Of a DNA stretch of 64,000 bases, positions 21,514-32,552 are shown piece after piece. The notes below the pieces were generated by a model, which was not told where the DNA came from, did no database searches, and was given only the letters and a program-made list of their open reading frames with translations. Both the position numbers and the translations under genes were made by a program. Source of the stretch: Megaustenia siamemsis (Eukaryota; Mollusca; Gastropoda; Stylommatophora; Ariophantidae); assembly GCA_032433765.1 (NCBI GenBank), contig JAVIAB010000124.1, forward strand, positions 78,798,965 to 78,862,964. The letters run 5' to 3'. Position 1 is the first letter of the stretch. Every line of letters begins with the position of its first letter.

Positions 21514-21774
21514 CTTGATGATAGCTGCTACTGTGTCTAAATCATTATTGAAAATATTCATAGAACTCTAGTAAAAACCAAACACACTAAAACACCACAT
21601 TGAAAGAATGAACTTAAAGTTCACGCCTCTGTCACAACTCTGCTAAGAAAAGTACTACAAAACATGAAAGATATGGCCCCTGCTATAACTCTACTAAACG
21701 AAAGTATTACCAAACATGTAGGTTACACTCCTACCATAACCCACTAAGAAAAACAAGATTTTGCTTAAAATACC
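21514..21774. other. unpaired centre of the palindrome, left part
   Basis: Sequence present only once in the element. It includes degenerate repeats around CATGAAAG and CCACTAAGAAAA; no gene recognised. Confidence 0.4.
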
Positions 21775-22800
21775 ACATTTATGATTGTTACGCCCCTTGT
21801 CCCTTTATGAGGGGTACGTCCACGAAACTGTTAGAAATAGCAAATTTACACTCTAGGGCTACTCCAAACTTTACATTAGACATCCCCATAGCAAAAATTT
21901 ACTTAAAAGTCACTTTTATGGTTGTTACTTCCCTTGCCTATTTTTTGGCGGCTACGCCCATGAAACTGTTAAAAATAGTAAATTTAACATATAGACATAC
22001 CCCAAACTTTATATTAAGCATCTCCGTATCAAGAATTTACATAAAAACAACGTTTGAAATTACTACCCCTGTACCCATTTTTTGGCAGTTACGCCCATGA
22101 AACTGTTAAAAATAGTAAATTTAACCTCTAGACATACCCCAAACTTTATATTAAGCATCCCCATAACAAAAATTTACATAAAAACAACTTTTGAAATTAC
22201 TACCCCTGTACCCATTTTTGGCGGTTACACCCATGAAACTGTTAAAAATAGTAAATTTAACATCTAGACATACCCCAAACTTTATATTAAGCATCCCCGT
22301 ATCAAGAATTTACATAAAAACAACTTGTGAAATTACTACCCCTGTACCCATTTTTGGCGGTTACGCCCATGAAACTGTTAAAAATAGTAAATTTAACATC
22401 TAGACATACCCCAAACTTTATATTAAACATCCCCGTATCAAGAATTTACATAAAAACAACTTTTGAAATTACTACCCCTGTACCCATTTTTGGCGGTTAC
22501 GCCCATGAAATCGATAAAAAATTGAAATTTAACCTCTAGACATACCCCAAACTTTATATTAAGCATCCCCATATCAAGAATTTACATAAAAATCACTTTT
22601 GAAATTACTACCCATGTACAATTTTTGGCGGTTACGCCCATGAAACTGTTAAAAATAGTAAATTTAACATCTAGACATACCCCAAACTTTATATTAAGCA
22701 TCCCCGTATCAAGAATTTACATAAAAACAACTTTTGAAATTACTACCCCAGTACCCATTTTTGGCGGTTACGCCCATGAAATCGATAAAAAAAATTGAAG
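21775..22800. repeat. 136-bp tandem repeat in the palindrome centre (about 7.5 units)
   Basis: GGCGGTTACGCCCATGAAAC recurs with a 136-bp period (22221 and 22357). Units include TAGACATACCCCAAACTTTA and AAATTACTACCCCTGTACCC. A minor indel class has ATCGATAAAA in place of CTGTTAAAAA. Short frames here are repeat by-products. Confidence 0.92.
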
Positions 22801-22849
22801 TTTAACCTATTGGCATACATCAAACATAATTTGTGACACGCCCATGTAT

Positions 22850-23110
22850 CAAATTTGCCTAAAAAATCAACCAAAAATTAGTAGTATAGATTGGCATTTA
22901 GGATGGATAGACTATAAGGAAAAAACGGTAGACTCTCATATAAGGAAAAACGGTAGACTATTTATATAAGGAATATTCCTGGAAGCAGAAATATCTGCTG
23001 GTAGACTATTTATATAAGGAATATTCTGCTTCTGGAAGAAGATTCGGGGGTTCTAAATGACATACTATACTACTAATTTTTGGTTGATTTTTTAGGCAAA
23101 TTTGCAACAT
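22850..23110. repeat. inner inverted repeat at the centre/right-arm junction
   Basis: CAAATTTGCCTAAAAAATCA and the following AACCAAAAATTAGTAGTATA (about 22850-22887) face their reverse complements at about 23066-23107. The loop contains smaller repeats (GGTAGACTATTTATATAAGG twice) and a short GAATATTCC palindrome. It is a nested hairpin next to the position where right-arm homology begins. Confidence 0.85.
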
Positions 23111-23178
23111 TTTTAGTAAATTGTAATTATTTATTAGGGTTTTCTCAGCTGTATTAAAGACTTTGGTTGATAAGTGGA

Positions 23179-24352
23179 AAAACCTTTTGTACTTAACTTC
23201 ATCGACTTCAAAAAAGCATTTGATAGTATTCATAGAGATTCTTTGTGGAAAATTCTGAAGCAATATGGCTTACCATCAAAAATCATAAATATTATCAAAG
23301 ACATGTATGATGGTTACACATGTGCAGTTCGAACAGAGGAAGGACTGAGCGAATGTTTCCCAATAGAAACTGGGGTTAAACAAGGATGTATTTTATCGCC
23401 CTTGTTATTTGGAATTGTTATGGACTTCATAATGAAGAAATGCTGCACTGGTAATAAAGGCATCGAATGGATACAAGGAGACCATTTGGAGGACCTCGAC
23501 TTTGCTGATGACATAGTTCTCATCAGCAGTCAGATAAAAACGATGCAGGAAAACACAAATGAACTATCATCAATAGCCAGCAAAATTGGGCTTGAGGTCA
23601 ATCATGAAAAGACTAAAGTCATGAATAGTTTAATTCCAACAAGTGACAAAATATACATGGAAAACAAACCAGTAGAAGAGATCGATCACTTTATCTATCT
23701 TGGAAGTCACATTGATCGAGAAGGGGATACGAGCAAAGAAATTAGAATCAGACTGGCTAAAGCAGCAATGTCTTTCAGAAGCCTTGAAAAGTTGTGGAAA
23801 TCAAAACTCATTAGCACAAACACAAAACTTAGGCTATTCAAATCAAATGTACTATCAACCCTTACGTATGCGTGTGAAAGCTGGAAAACAACAAGAGATA
23901 TAGAAACAAAGTTGAACGCATTCGAAAATAAATGTCTAAGGAAAATACTTGGTATAGAATGGAACGAATTCAAAACAAACGAGGAAATTAGAGAAATCGC
24001 CAATCAACCACTATCTTCAGTAATAAAGAAAAGACGATGGTCATACGTTGGACATGTGATGAGAAGAGATAATAATCGAATAGCAAAGTAAGCCCTCATA
24101 TGGGAAACAACAGGTAAAAGAAAAAGAGGAAGACCCAGGGAGACACTGAGAAGAACATTGATGAGAGAGGCAAGAGCAGCAGGAATCGGCTCCATCAATG
24201 AGATAGAACTGCTTGCACAGAACAGAGACAGATGGCGAGATTTGATAAAATATCTTTAAAAGAAAACTGCTAGAACAAAAATTCATATAGGAGAAGGTGT
24301 ATCTTGGTCTACGCCCTATGGGCCGGTTACGGCTCGAAAGGTCAATAGATAG
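23179..24352 (+). mobile_element. RTE-type LINE, family B, 5'-truncated, inserted in the Polinton arm
   Basis: The frame from 23179 to 24091 encodes a reverse transcriptase from FIDFKKAFDSIHRDSLW through GVKQGCILSPLLFGIV and the intact catalytic FADD (LDFADDIVLIS) to HFIYLGSHIDREGD, LTYACESW and the C-terminal GHVMRRDNN. A stop at 24089-24091 replaces a Gln codon present in sister copies; beyond it the frame continues to 24259 (GRPRETLRRTLMREARAAG). The tail is a short (ATAG)n after CGAAAGGTCAATAG. A perfect 26-bp target-site duplication flanks the insert (23153-23178 and 24353-24378). The fingers and endonuclease are lost by 5' truncation, so the copy cannot transpose on its own. Confidence 0.93.
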
Positions 24353-24378
24353 ATTAAAGACTTTGGTTGATAAGTGGA

Positions 24379-25990
24379 CACTTTTTAGGGTTTTGAGTTC
24401 AACTTTTTGGTTATGAGACGAAATTTTGGGATTAAGTGCTACATTAGTTGTCTTTTGGAGTAACTTTTTGCACTTTGCATATAAATTGTTGGGCTTTGTG
24501 TCTAACTATTTTGAGTTAAGGTTGTCTTTTTGACAAACTTTTGGACTTTGAATATAACTATTTGGTCTTTCGTGTCTAACTATTTTGATTTTGGGTTTAA
24601 ATTTTGTAGGGTTTTGAGTTCAACTTTTTGGTTACGCAACTAAATTTTTGTGCAATGGTGTTACATTAGTTGTCTTTTGGAGTAACCTTTTGGACTTTGC
24701 ATATACTTTTTTTTTGACCTTTCGTGTCTAACTATTTTGAGTTTAGGTTGTCTTTTTGACAAACTTTTGGACTTTGCATATAACATTTACGACTTTCGTG
24801 TCGAACAATTACGACTTTGGGACTAAATTTTTAGGCTTTTGAGTTCAACTTTTTGGTTATGAGACGAAATTTTGGGGTTAAGTGCTACATTAGTTGTCTT
24901 TTGGAGTAACTTTTTTGGACTTTGCATATAAATTGTTGGGCTTTGTGTCTAACTATTTTGAGTTAAGGTTGTCTTTTTGACAAACTTTTGGACTTTGAAT
25001 ATAACATTTACGACTTTCGTGTCGAACAATTACGACTTTGGGACTAAATTTTTAGGCTTTTGAGTTCAACTGTTTGGTTATGAGATGCAATTTTGGGATT
25101 AAGTGTTATATTAGTTGTCTTTTGGAGTAACTTTTTGGCCTTTGCATATAAATTGTTGGGCTTTGTGTCTAACTATTTTGAGTTAAGGTTGTCTTTTTGA
25201 CAAACTTTTGGACTTTGAATATAACTATTTGGTCTTTCGTGTCTAACTATTTTTATTTTGGGTTTAAATTTTGTAGGGTTTTGAGTTCAACTTTTTGGTT
25301 ACGCAACTAAATTTTTGTGCAATGGTGTTACATTAGTTGTCTTTTGGAGTAACCTTTTGGACTTTGCATATACTTTTTTTTTTGACCTTTCGTGTCTAAC
25401 TATTTTGAGTTTAGGTTGTCTTTTTGACAAACTTTTGGACTTTGCATATAACATTTACGACTTTCGAGTCGAACAATTACGACTTTGGGACTAAATTTTT
25501 AGGCTTTTGAGTTCAACTTTTTGGTTATGAGACGAAATTTTGGGGTTAAGTGCTACATTAGTTGTCTTTTGGAGTAACTTTTTTGGACTTTGCATATAAA
25601 TTGTTGGGCTTTGTGTCTAACTATTTTGAGTTAAGGTTGTCTTTTTGACAAACTTTTGGACTTTGAATATAACATTTACGACTTTCGTGTCGAACAATTA
25701 CGACTTTGGGACTAAATTTTTAGGCTTTTGAGTTCAACTGTTTGGTTATGCGACGAAATTTTGGGGTTAAGTGTTACATTAGTTGTCTTTTGGAGTAACT
25801 TTTTGGCCTTTGCATATAAAATTGTTGGGCTTTGTGTCTAACTATTTTGAGTTTGGGTTGTCTTTTTGACAAACTTTTGGACTTTGCATATAACATTTAC
25901 GACTTTCGTGTCTAACAATTACAACGTTGGGCCTAAATTTGTAGAGTTTGTGTTCAACTTTGTGAGTATGAACCAAAATTTTAGGGTTTG
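24379..25990. repeat. 222-bp tandem repeats, right arm (about 7-8 units)
   Basis: GAGTTCAACTTTTTGGTTA recurs at about 24388, 24617, 24841, 25070, 25283, 25510 and 25731. Two sub-variants (one with TACGCAAC, one with TATGAGACG) recur in a pattern suggesting duplication of multi-unit blocks. Confidence 0.9.
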
Positions 25991-25993
25991 GAA

Positions 25994-26311
25994 CTAAGTT
26001 TTCTTACCTGAAATGATCATCTTTACTGTTGTCTGACCTTCGTTGAAGTGATAAAGATATGGAACTCCAAGTCTAAGAGCTGAAGTAATCACCTTTAATG
26101 ATGTATGTCGTTCGTTGAAGTGGGCAACACTGGTATTAAAGCCTTCAGCGGTCAAAATGAGGTCATAGAACTCTTCTGGAATTGGCTCAGGGGTCAAAAT
26201 GAGTTCAAGTAATCCACCACCCCGCATTTTTCCCCCACCACTGACCCGACAGCCACTACCTACGCTTCGGCTAACGCACTTCTCTGATTGGTTAATCCAC
26301 CTGTCAGTCAT
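25994..26311 (-). CDS. 105-codon ORF of unknown function, right arm
   Basis: Inverted copy of the ORF at 20614-20931 with an identical predicted protein and the same CAG/GTAAGA donor-like end. Identity of both copies implies a recent origin of the palindrome, gene conversion between arms, or constraint; synonymous differences between the arms would tell these apart. Confidence 0.4.
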   Translation of the reverse strand: MTDRWINQSEKCVSRSVGSGCRVSGGGKMRGGGLLELILTPEPIPEEFYDLILTAEGFNTSVAHFNERHTSLKVITSALRLGVPYLYHFNEGQTTVKMIISGKKT

Positions 26312-26740
26312 TTCTTTGCCCCGCCTCCGATGTTAATACTCTTCTCTGATTGGTTAATCTGGATATCAGGCGATGTTGACGTAGTCACTCGCTGATTGGT
26401 TAAAATCTGCTACCAGGATATATTTAAACTAGTCTCATGTGAGAATTTGTGTTATAAGTTTGGTTGATTCGAGGAAAGTTACTGTTCATTCTAGCGGAGT
26501 TTTGCACAGTAAGTTGGCTTGTTTTCTCTTAAAGTATGTTAAGGGTTATCGATAATAGGTTATATTCATTGTAGATGATTGAGACTATATTTTATACTGT
26601 AAGTTTGAATGTTTTCTCTTAAAGTATGGTAAGACTTAACGATAACACGTTATTAAACTGTATTGCTGTAAAGTAGTTAAGATAAGTAATGTTGAATTCC
26701 TTCGTTTTTTCATGTTTTCTTATTGGTTGATTAAAGTATG
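26312..26740 (-). promoter_or_regulatory. CCAAT-rich putative promoter, right arm
   Basis: Mirror of 20185-20613 with the same ATTGGTTAA motifs (three between about 26285 and 26400, one near 26723). It separates the right ORF from the minisatellite and polymerase fragment. Confidence 0.4.
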
Positions 26741-26744
26741 ATAT

Positions 26745-27350
26745 ACCAGACAACCGCCATACAGCCCTGATGCCACACTAGGCGACCGGTATACAGCCCT
26801 CATGTCACACTAGACGCCCGGCATACAGCCTTATATCACACTAGATGACCTCCATACACCCCACATACCACACTAGATGACCTCCATACACCCCACATAC
26901 CACACTAGATGACCTCCATACACCCCTCACGACACAGTAGGCGACCTCCATACACCCATCATACAACACTAGACGACCTCCATACAACCATCATGACACT
27001 AGACGACCGGTATACCGCCATCATGACACACTAGCCGACCTCCGTACACCCCTCACGATATAATAGCCGACCTCCATGCACCCATCATGACACACTAGAC
27101 GACCCCTATACAACCATCATGACACACTAAACGCCCTCTATACACCCAATATGACACACTAGACGACCTCCGTACACCCATCATAACACACTACCCGCCC
27201 TCCCTGTACCAATCACGACACACTAAACGACCCCTATACAACCATCACGACACACTAGCCGCCCTCTATACACCCAATATGACACACTAAACGCCATCCG
27301 TACACCCATCACGATATACTAGCCGACCTCCATGCACCCATCACGACTCA
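26745..27350. repeat. degenerate ~31-bp minisatellite, right arm
   Basis: Mirror image of 19575-20180 (units such as CGACCTCCATACACCCATCA). It supplies the first codons of the following polymerase frame. Confidence 0.9.
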
Positions 27351-27754
27351 CTAGACGACCCCTATACAACCATCGCTGCGATGAACATACTAGCAAGACA
27401 GACTGTATAAACTGTAAGGGTGTTAAAGCATACACCAAACGAACGCCCGGGCTTTTTAAACTAGAGTACGAAGGGACAGCTCTTGTTAGCTTATGTAGTA
27501 AGACGTACCATTGTAGTGGGGATTACGATAAAATCAGTTGTAAAGGGTTAAGCAAGCAACACAACAAATTAGATAAAGATATGTTTTTAGAGGTTCTCGC
27601 CACGCAAAAGGCTAAGGGTGGGAAAAATGTAGGTTTCAAAGTCTTAAATAATTCCATATTTTCCTACAATCAAACAAGAAATGCTCTTTCCTATTTCTAT
27701 ATAAAAAGAAAGGTAGCTGATGATAACGTCTCGACAACGCCTCTAGATATTTAA
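27332..27754 (+). pseudogene. DNA polymerase B C-terminal fragment (Polinton type), right arm
   Basis: Inverted copy of the left-arm fragment, 140 codons with the ATG at 27332 inside minisatellite sequence. It has the same TPGLFK, LCSKTYHC, KGLSKQHN and YIKRKVADD blocks and stops at 27754, about 500 bp from the element tip. The distance between gene end and terminus suits a Polinton, where the polymerase gene lies next to one terminal repeat. Catalytic motifs are absent. Confidence 0.8.
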
Positions 27755-27954
27755 CTCTTTACACTACCACTTAAGACTACCCAGCAATCTCTAACTGTTT
27801 CACCCCTTATGATTCATTTATGACACAACGCTAAGCAGACACCCAACTACATAGCTATAAATAATTGTTATCCCTGTACTATATATTTACTCAATGTACT
27901 GAATATGTTTTTAATGATATATAATATCAATGTATGTTATACACCTATTGAGAT

Positions 27955-27968
27955 AATAAAAGAATAAA
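27955..27968 (+). terminator. polyadenylation signals downstream of the polymerase fragment
   Basis: AATAAA at 27955-27960 and again at 27963-27968, about 200 bp after the stop codon in AT-rich sequence. The left arm has the mirrored pair. Confidence 0.5.
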
Positions 27969-28589
27969 ATATATCTTTGTCTTCTGTTTTATATTGATTG
28001 TTTTTCATTGATGTTGTATAATCTACTAACCTATCACTGTCGAGCAAGTACCGCAAGAACTCCAAAAGTCAGCGCACACCAGACATAAACAGGTCACTTC
28101 CGGAGTCACCGGGACTAGTGGTCAACATCCTGACACGAGCTGTCATGGTTAACTCCCCCTGCGCCGCACGCTTTATGCGCGCCGCGCGGCGCCCTATATA
28201 TCTTTGTTAATTTACGGGCCAAATGCTAATCAGTTGGACCCTGGTATACTACTCACAATATGGTTTGTCCAGGTGGAACATGTGTTTCTGTTCCCTGTGG
28301 GACGTACACAAGGTAAAGACAAGGGCATAAAACTCGAAGTATCCTCAGCGTAAGATGGAGGGATTATCACAGAAACTATGCAACAGCGTCAAACAACAAA
28401 AGCTTATGTTGTTAGAATAACGAGAGATTTGCAACACAACACATTTACTCAGAAAGGAAGAGGAACGAGTGACGAAGAAGAAGATACTGATTAAATTTAT
28501 AATCTAGGCTTAGTGATTACATTATTTAGAATCTTGATAATTAAATATCTAATCAACGAAACACCATTACTTAGAGAGTAACGATGACA

Positions 28590-29645
28590 CCTACTTCTAG
28601 TCCAATTGATACAATTATTTCGAATGTTCATGATAGCTCTTCAAGTCCAAGTTGTAACATTATTTATAATCTTAATGATAGGTCTTCAAGTCCAAGTTGT
28701 AACATTATTTATAATCTTAATGATAGGTCTTCAAGTCCAAGTTGTAACATTATTTATAATCTTAATGATAGGTCTTCTAGTCTAAGTTGTAACATTATTT
28801 ATAATCTTAATGATAGGTCTTCTAGTCCATGTTGTAACATTATTTATAATCTTAATGATAGGTCTTCTAGTCCAAGTTGTAACATTATTTATAGTCTTAA
28901 TGATAGGTCTTCTAGTCCAAGTTGAAACATTATTTATAATCTTAATGATAGGTCTTCTCGTCCAAGTTGTAACATTATTTATAATCTTAATGATAGGTCT
29001 TCTACTATACGTTGTAACATTATTTATAATCTTAACGATAGGTCTTCTCGTCCAAGTTGTAACATTATTTATAATCTTAATGATAGGTCTTCTAGTCCAT
29101 GTTGTAACATTATTTATAATCTTAACGATAGGTCTTCTAGTCCAAGTTGTAACATTATTTATAATCTTAATGATAGGTCTTCTACTATACGTTGTAACAT
29201 TATTTATAATCTTAACGATAGGTCTTCTAGTCCAAGTTGTAACATTATTTATAATCTTAATGATAGGTCTTCTCGTCCAAGTTGTAACATTATTTATAAT
29301 CTTAAAGATAGGTCGTCTCGTCCAAGTTGTAACATTATTTATAATCTTAATGATAGGTCTTCTAGTCCAAGTGATAACATTATTTATAATCGTAATGATA
29401 GGTCTTCTAGTCCAAGTGATAACATTATTTAGAAATCTTGATCTTAGGTCTTCTAGTCCAAGCGAAAGCATTATTTAGAAATCTTGATCTTAGGTCTTCT
29501 AGTCAAAGTGATAAAATTATTTAGCATCTTGATGATTTAGAATATCTCGATCTATCTGTATTCTAGTTCACGTGATAACATTATTTAAAATATTGATGTT
29601 AGGTCTTCTAGTCCAAGTGATAACAGTATTTAGAAGTCTTCTTCA
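28590..29645. repeat. 45-bp minisatellite array (about 22 units)
   Basis: Units of AACATTATTTATAATCTTAA plus TGATAGGTCTTCTAGTCCAA and GTTGT. The 15-codon period keeps frames open on both strands. Units at 28990-29220 show a repeated block containing TCTACTATACG, so a three- to four-unit segment was duplicated. Outer units (29350-29640) carry AGTGATAAC and are closest to the two units at 7246-7345. Confidence 0.95.
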
Positions 29646-29939
29646 AATAGACTGGCTGGAACTAATGACCCTATTAAACCATCTTTTCCTGTGAGAATTC
29701 CTTGGATTCACGGGACACTGACTGTGTCCTAGCAAGAGAATGTCGTTTATTATTCATTATGATGAAAGCTGATCGACAAAGCGCTGTCTGGTACGTTGCT
29801 GGCTAATTAGACTTGCTCACCGTTCACTTCTTCTTTTCTTCTTGTTCTCATTATTCATTTCTTATTTACCGAGAATCACGCCTGTGTACTTTCATATTTG
29901 TCAACGTGTTCCCTATTTTTCTTTTCCTTCATTAACTCT

Positions 29940-30063
29940 GGCGTAATACCGACCACATTACCCCAAAAATCATGTGCTGAAGGTCTGTAAAATATAGGGT
30001 CACTAACACCATATTTCCCTATACGCCACTTGGCGTGACGGGGGGTACTTTACTTTTACTTTA
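29940..30063 (+). mobile_element. tRNA-derived SINE, family 1, 5'-truncated
   Basis: Only the body and tail remain (from GCGTAATACCGACCACATTA to the TTTACTT tail). A 13-bp duplication, CTTCATTAACTCT, flanks it (29927-29939 and 30064-30076). A clean duplication with 5' truncation is the hallmark of target-primed reverse transcription. Confidence 0.92.
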
Positions 30064-30311
30064 CTTCATTAACTCTCATTGACTTGTCCTATCAGTTGCA
30101 AACAGTTGAGTGAACATAGTTACGTGTAGCTTTTGTTTGTTCCTCAGAAGTTAACATTTACAGCAGTTCATGCAGTATACGGATGATTAGGGAATAGGCA
30201 AATAATTGCGATGCTGCGGTAAAGCTGGTAGCAAGGAACCAGTGGTGAGGAGTGTTAAACACTCCAAGGTATGAAGACAGTTTTACAAGGGAGGAACACA
30301 ACACAATACTG

Positions 30312-30337
30312 ACGTTTCGGCCTGAGGCCTTCTTCAG
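30312..30337 (-). other. possible hammerhead-type motif of a Penelope-like element
   Basis: On the minus strand CTGAAGAAGGCCTCAGGCC is followed by GAAACGT. CUGANGA, a GGCC/GGCC stem and GAAA are the conserved parts of a hammerhead ribozyme core, and minimal hammerheads of this kind are known from Penelope-like retroelements. One unpaired base at the stem foot and uncertain helix III make activity doubtful. No Penelope reverse transcriptase was found nearby. Confidence 0.3.
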
Positions 30338-30501
30338 AGTACAAGGACAACGAAAAAAAAAAGATGAAACACAATTATCTATAACTACATGATGATAAGA
30401 AAGAAAAGGTGGACAGAAAAGAGGGAAGTAGGATGTGGAAAATGAAAAAAGAAGAAGAAAGCTACATGAGGGGAGGTAGGATGAGTAAATAGAAAGAATA
30501 G

Positions 30502-30507
<6 letters not shown>

Positions 30508-30552
<45 letters not shown>

Positions 30553-30612
30553 GTGAGAATCATCCACACGGATGATTAGAAGAGTGTAATAAAAGTTGCT
30601 CTCCATATTTCT

Positions 30613-30662
<50 letters not shown>
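30508..30662. repeat. (AT)n and (CT)n microsatellites
   Basis: A (TA)n run at about 30507-30549 and a (TC)n run at about 30616-30662, separated by unique sequence. Confidence 0.97.
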
Positions 30663-30667
<5 letters not shown>

Positions 30668-30898
30668 ATCTCTCCTTTGTCAACGAATCTTTGATTCTCA
30701 AATCTTGTAAAGACAACACACATTTATGTTACCATCTACGGTATATCAACATGCATCAAGTCTTGTTTACAGCAATAGAATAAATAAGCAAAGTTTTCGA
30801 GGACTCGGTACTCGAACAGGAGGAGACGGTGAAGAATACCACCGTGTTGCTGGCACGATTATTATTATTTACTATGTATATATAATGAGCAGTTATAC

Positions 30899-31850
30899 GA
30901 ACTAACAACCAAACAGGACAATTCCAACTTATAAAACAAGGAATCAGACACGGCTGTGTTCTATCGCCGGATTTGTTTTCACTTTACAGCAAAATATTAT
31001 GAGATCTATAGTAGACAAAAAAGGAATTGAAGTCAACGGTCACAACATAAATAATTTGCGATATGCGGATGGCACAGTCTTAATAACAGAGACAGAGAAT
31101 GAACTACAAGAAATGATATACATAATAGTGAAAGAAAGCAACAAGAAAGGTCTCAGTCTGAATAGTAAGAAAACTGAAATAACGGTCCTTTCAAATAAAC
31201 AATTATTACTGTCATGCAGCATAAAAATAAACAGGACAAATCTGAAACAAGTGCAACTTGTCAAATACTTGGGCACAATAATAACATCAGATGGAAGATG
31301 CACCACAGAAATAAAAAGCAGAATAGTTCAGGCCAAAATAGCATTTCAGAAAATGAAAAATATCTTATGCAACCAATCTTAGTCAATAGAAATGAGAAAG
31401 AGAGTTCATCAGTGCTCAATAGAATCAATTCTGACCTAGAGAAGTGAATCATGGACAATAGACAAACAAATGAAAAGACGATTAGAGGCCACATAGATGT
31501 GATTTCTCAGAAGAATGTTGACAGTTTCTGGACAGCTAAAAAGACCAATGAGGAAATTCTCAAAGAGGCCAACACTAAAAGAGAGCTACTAAAAAACATA
31601 AGAAAGAAACAATCAAAATTTTTTCGGCGGGCACATCATGAAAAGAGGAACGTTGTGATACTTAGTTACAACTGGCAGAATAAAAGTAAAGAGAGATCAC
31701 GAACGACAATGAGAGAAAATACTTGATAGCTTGGTGTCATGGCATGGAAAACGGTCAACAACAGAATTGCTCGATGTACTGTAGATATAAAATTGTGAAA
31801 GGACATGATCGCCTGCGCCAACCGGTATGGCACATGATGCTGATGATGAT
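30899..31850 (+). mobile_element. RTE/BovB-type LINE, family D, 5'-truncated
   Basis: Translation across frames gives a palm segment ([13 protein letters not shown]), [31 protein letters not shown], a VKYLGTIITSDGRC segment and a C-terminal WTAKKTNEEILKEA stretch. The catalytic YADD has become YADG, and stops and frameshifts occur after 31380, so it is inactive. It is related to family A but distinct. The 3' end reaches TGATGATGATG near 31850, directly beside a (GA)n microsatellite. Confidence 0.88.
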
Positions 31851-31854
31851 ATAC

Positions 31855-31856
<2 letters not shown>

Positions 31857-31908
<52 letters not shown>
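31857..31908. repeat. (GA)n microsatellite
   Basis: About 25 uninterrupted GA dinucleotides at the 3' end of an RTE copy. Confidence 0.97.
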
Positions 31909-31913
<5 letters not shown>

Positions 31914-32514
31914 TTATCTCTGTGACGGTCCCACATATACACATAACCACACTGCCTGGAATTGTCAATATGATCTTCTACTGCAGACTAACATACAACT
32001 TGTGATTTAGAAAAGGAGAGATAGAAGTGATTGTGATATTTACTCACTCGAGGAGAAGGCATGAGCTCTTCATTTCCGGGCTGATGGACGAGATCGATCG
32101 ATGCAACATCCAATATCTGTCCTCTAAAACTGTTTGCTTATTTGATTTGTTGTGGAAATAATCAAAAGACGAGGGTTGGCGAGGGCATGGAGGATGATTA
32201 ATGGGTGGCAGTGGTCGGTGGGGAAATTAGCTGTAAGGGTGTGGGGATGGGGGTGGGGGGAGATTACAGCGAGGCTCAAAATAGAAGAAGGGAAAGAAGA
32301 AAATAAATATTGGATGGCAGGATTTGAAGAGAGTGAACGTATGAAAACTGATAGTTGCGGTGATAGTGAATACTGAAGGTAGAGCGAGAGGGGGGGGGGG
32401 GGAGAGTCGGAACAAGGATACTATACATTCATGAATAGAGATAAAGAGAGTGTTGGAGAATGGACGAGTAGTGGTTGTGGTTGATTAGATGATTACGGAG
32501 AGAGAAAAAAAGAG
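31909..32514. other. unassigned sequence
   Basis: Purine-rich with a G run near 32392-32402; no gene recognised. Confidence 0.4.
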
Positions 32515-32521
32515 TTAAAGT

Positions 32522-32552
<31 letters not shown>

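Larger units (their letters stand above)
23103..28253. repeat. right arm of the palindromic element
   Basis: Inverted copy of 18672-21513, longer because of a 1.2 kb RTE insertion (23179-24352) and expansion of the 222-bp repeats. Coding segments are nearly identical to the left arm. Confidence 0.85.
18666..28259. mobile_element. palindromic Polinton/Maverick-derived element with 6-bp target-site duplications
   Basis: The outer ends are inverted copies starting AGTAGTATACC on the left (18672) and ending GGTATACTACT on the right (28253). Directly outside lie CACAAT at 18666-18671 and again at 28254-28259, a 6-bp target-site duplication. Polintons are known for 6-bp duplications and AG-starting termini. 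Both arms carry the C-terminal part of a protein-primed-type DNA polymerase B, reading outward. Integrase, ATPase, protease and capsid genes were not found. The arms are 2.8 kb (left) and, after expansion and one RTE insertion, 5.2 kb (right), around a 1.6 kb centre. It therefore looks like a non-autonomous derivative in which one end of a Polinton was duplicated and inverted. Confidence 0.8.

Noticed and set aside
21807..22539. Short plus-strand frames in the palindrome centre
   Set aside because: They repeat every 136 bp and are interrupted in each unit; repeat artefacts, not element genes.
28782..29478. Open frames of more than 220 codons on both strands, one very hydrophobic
   Set aside because: Both come from the same 45-bp array; hydrophobicity follows from the ATT/CTT-rich unit and does not indicate a membrane protein.
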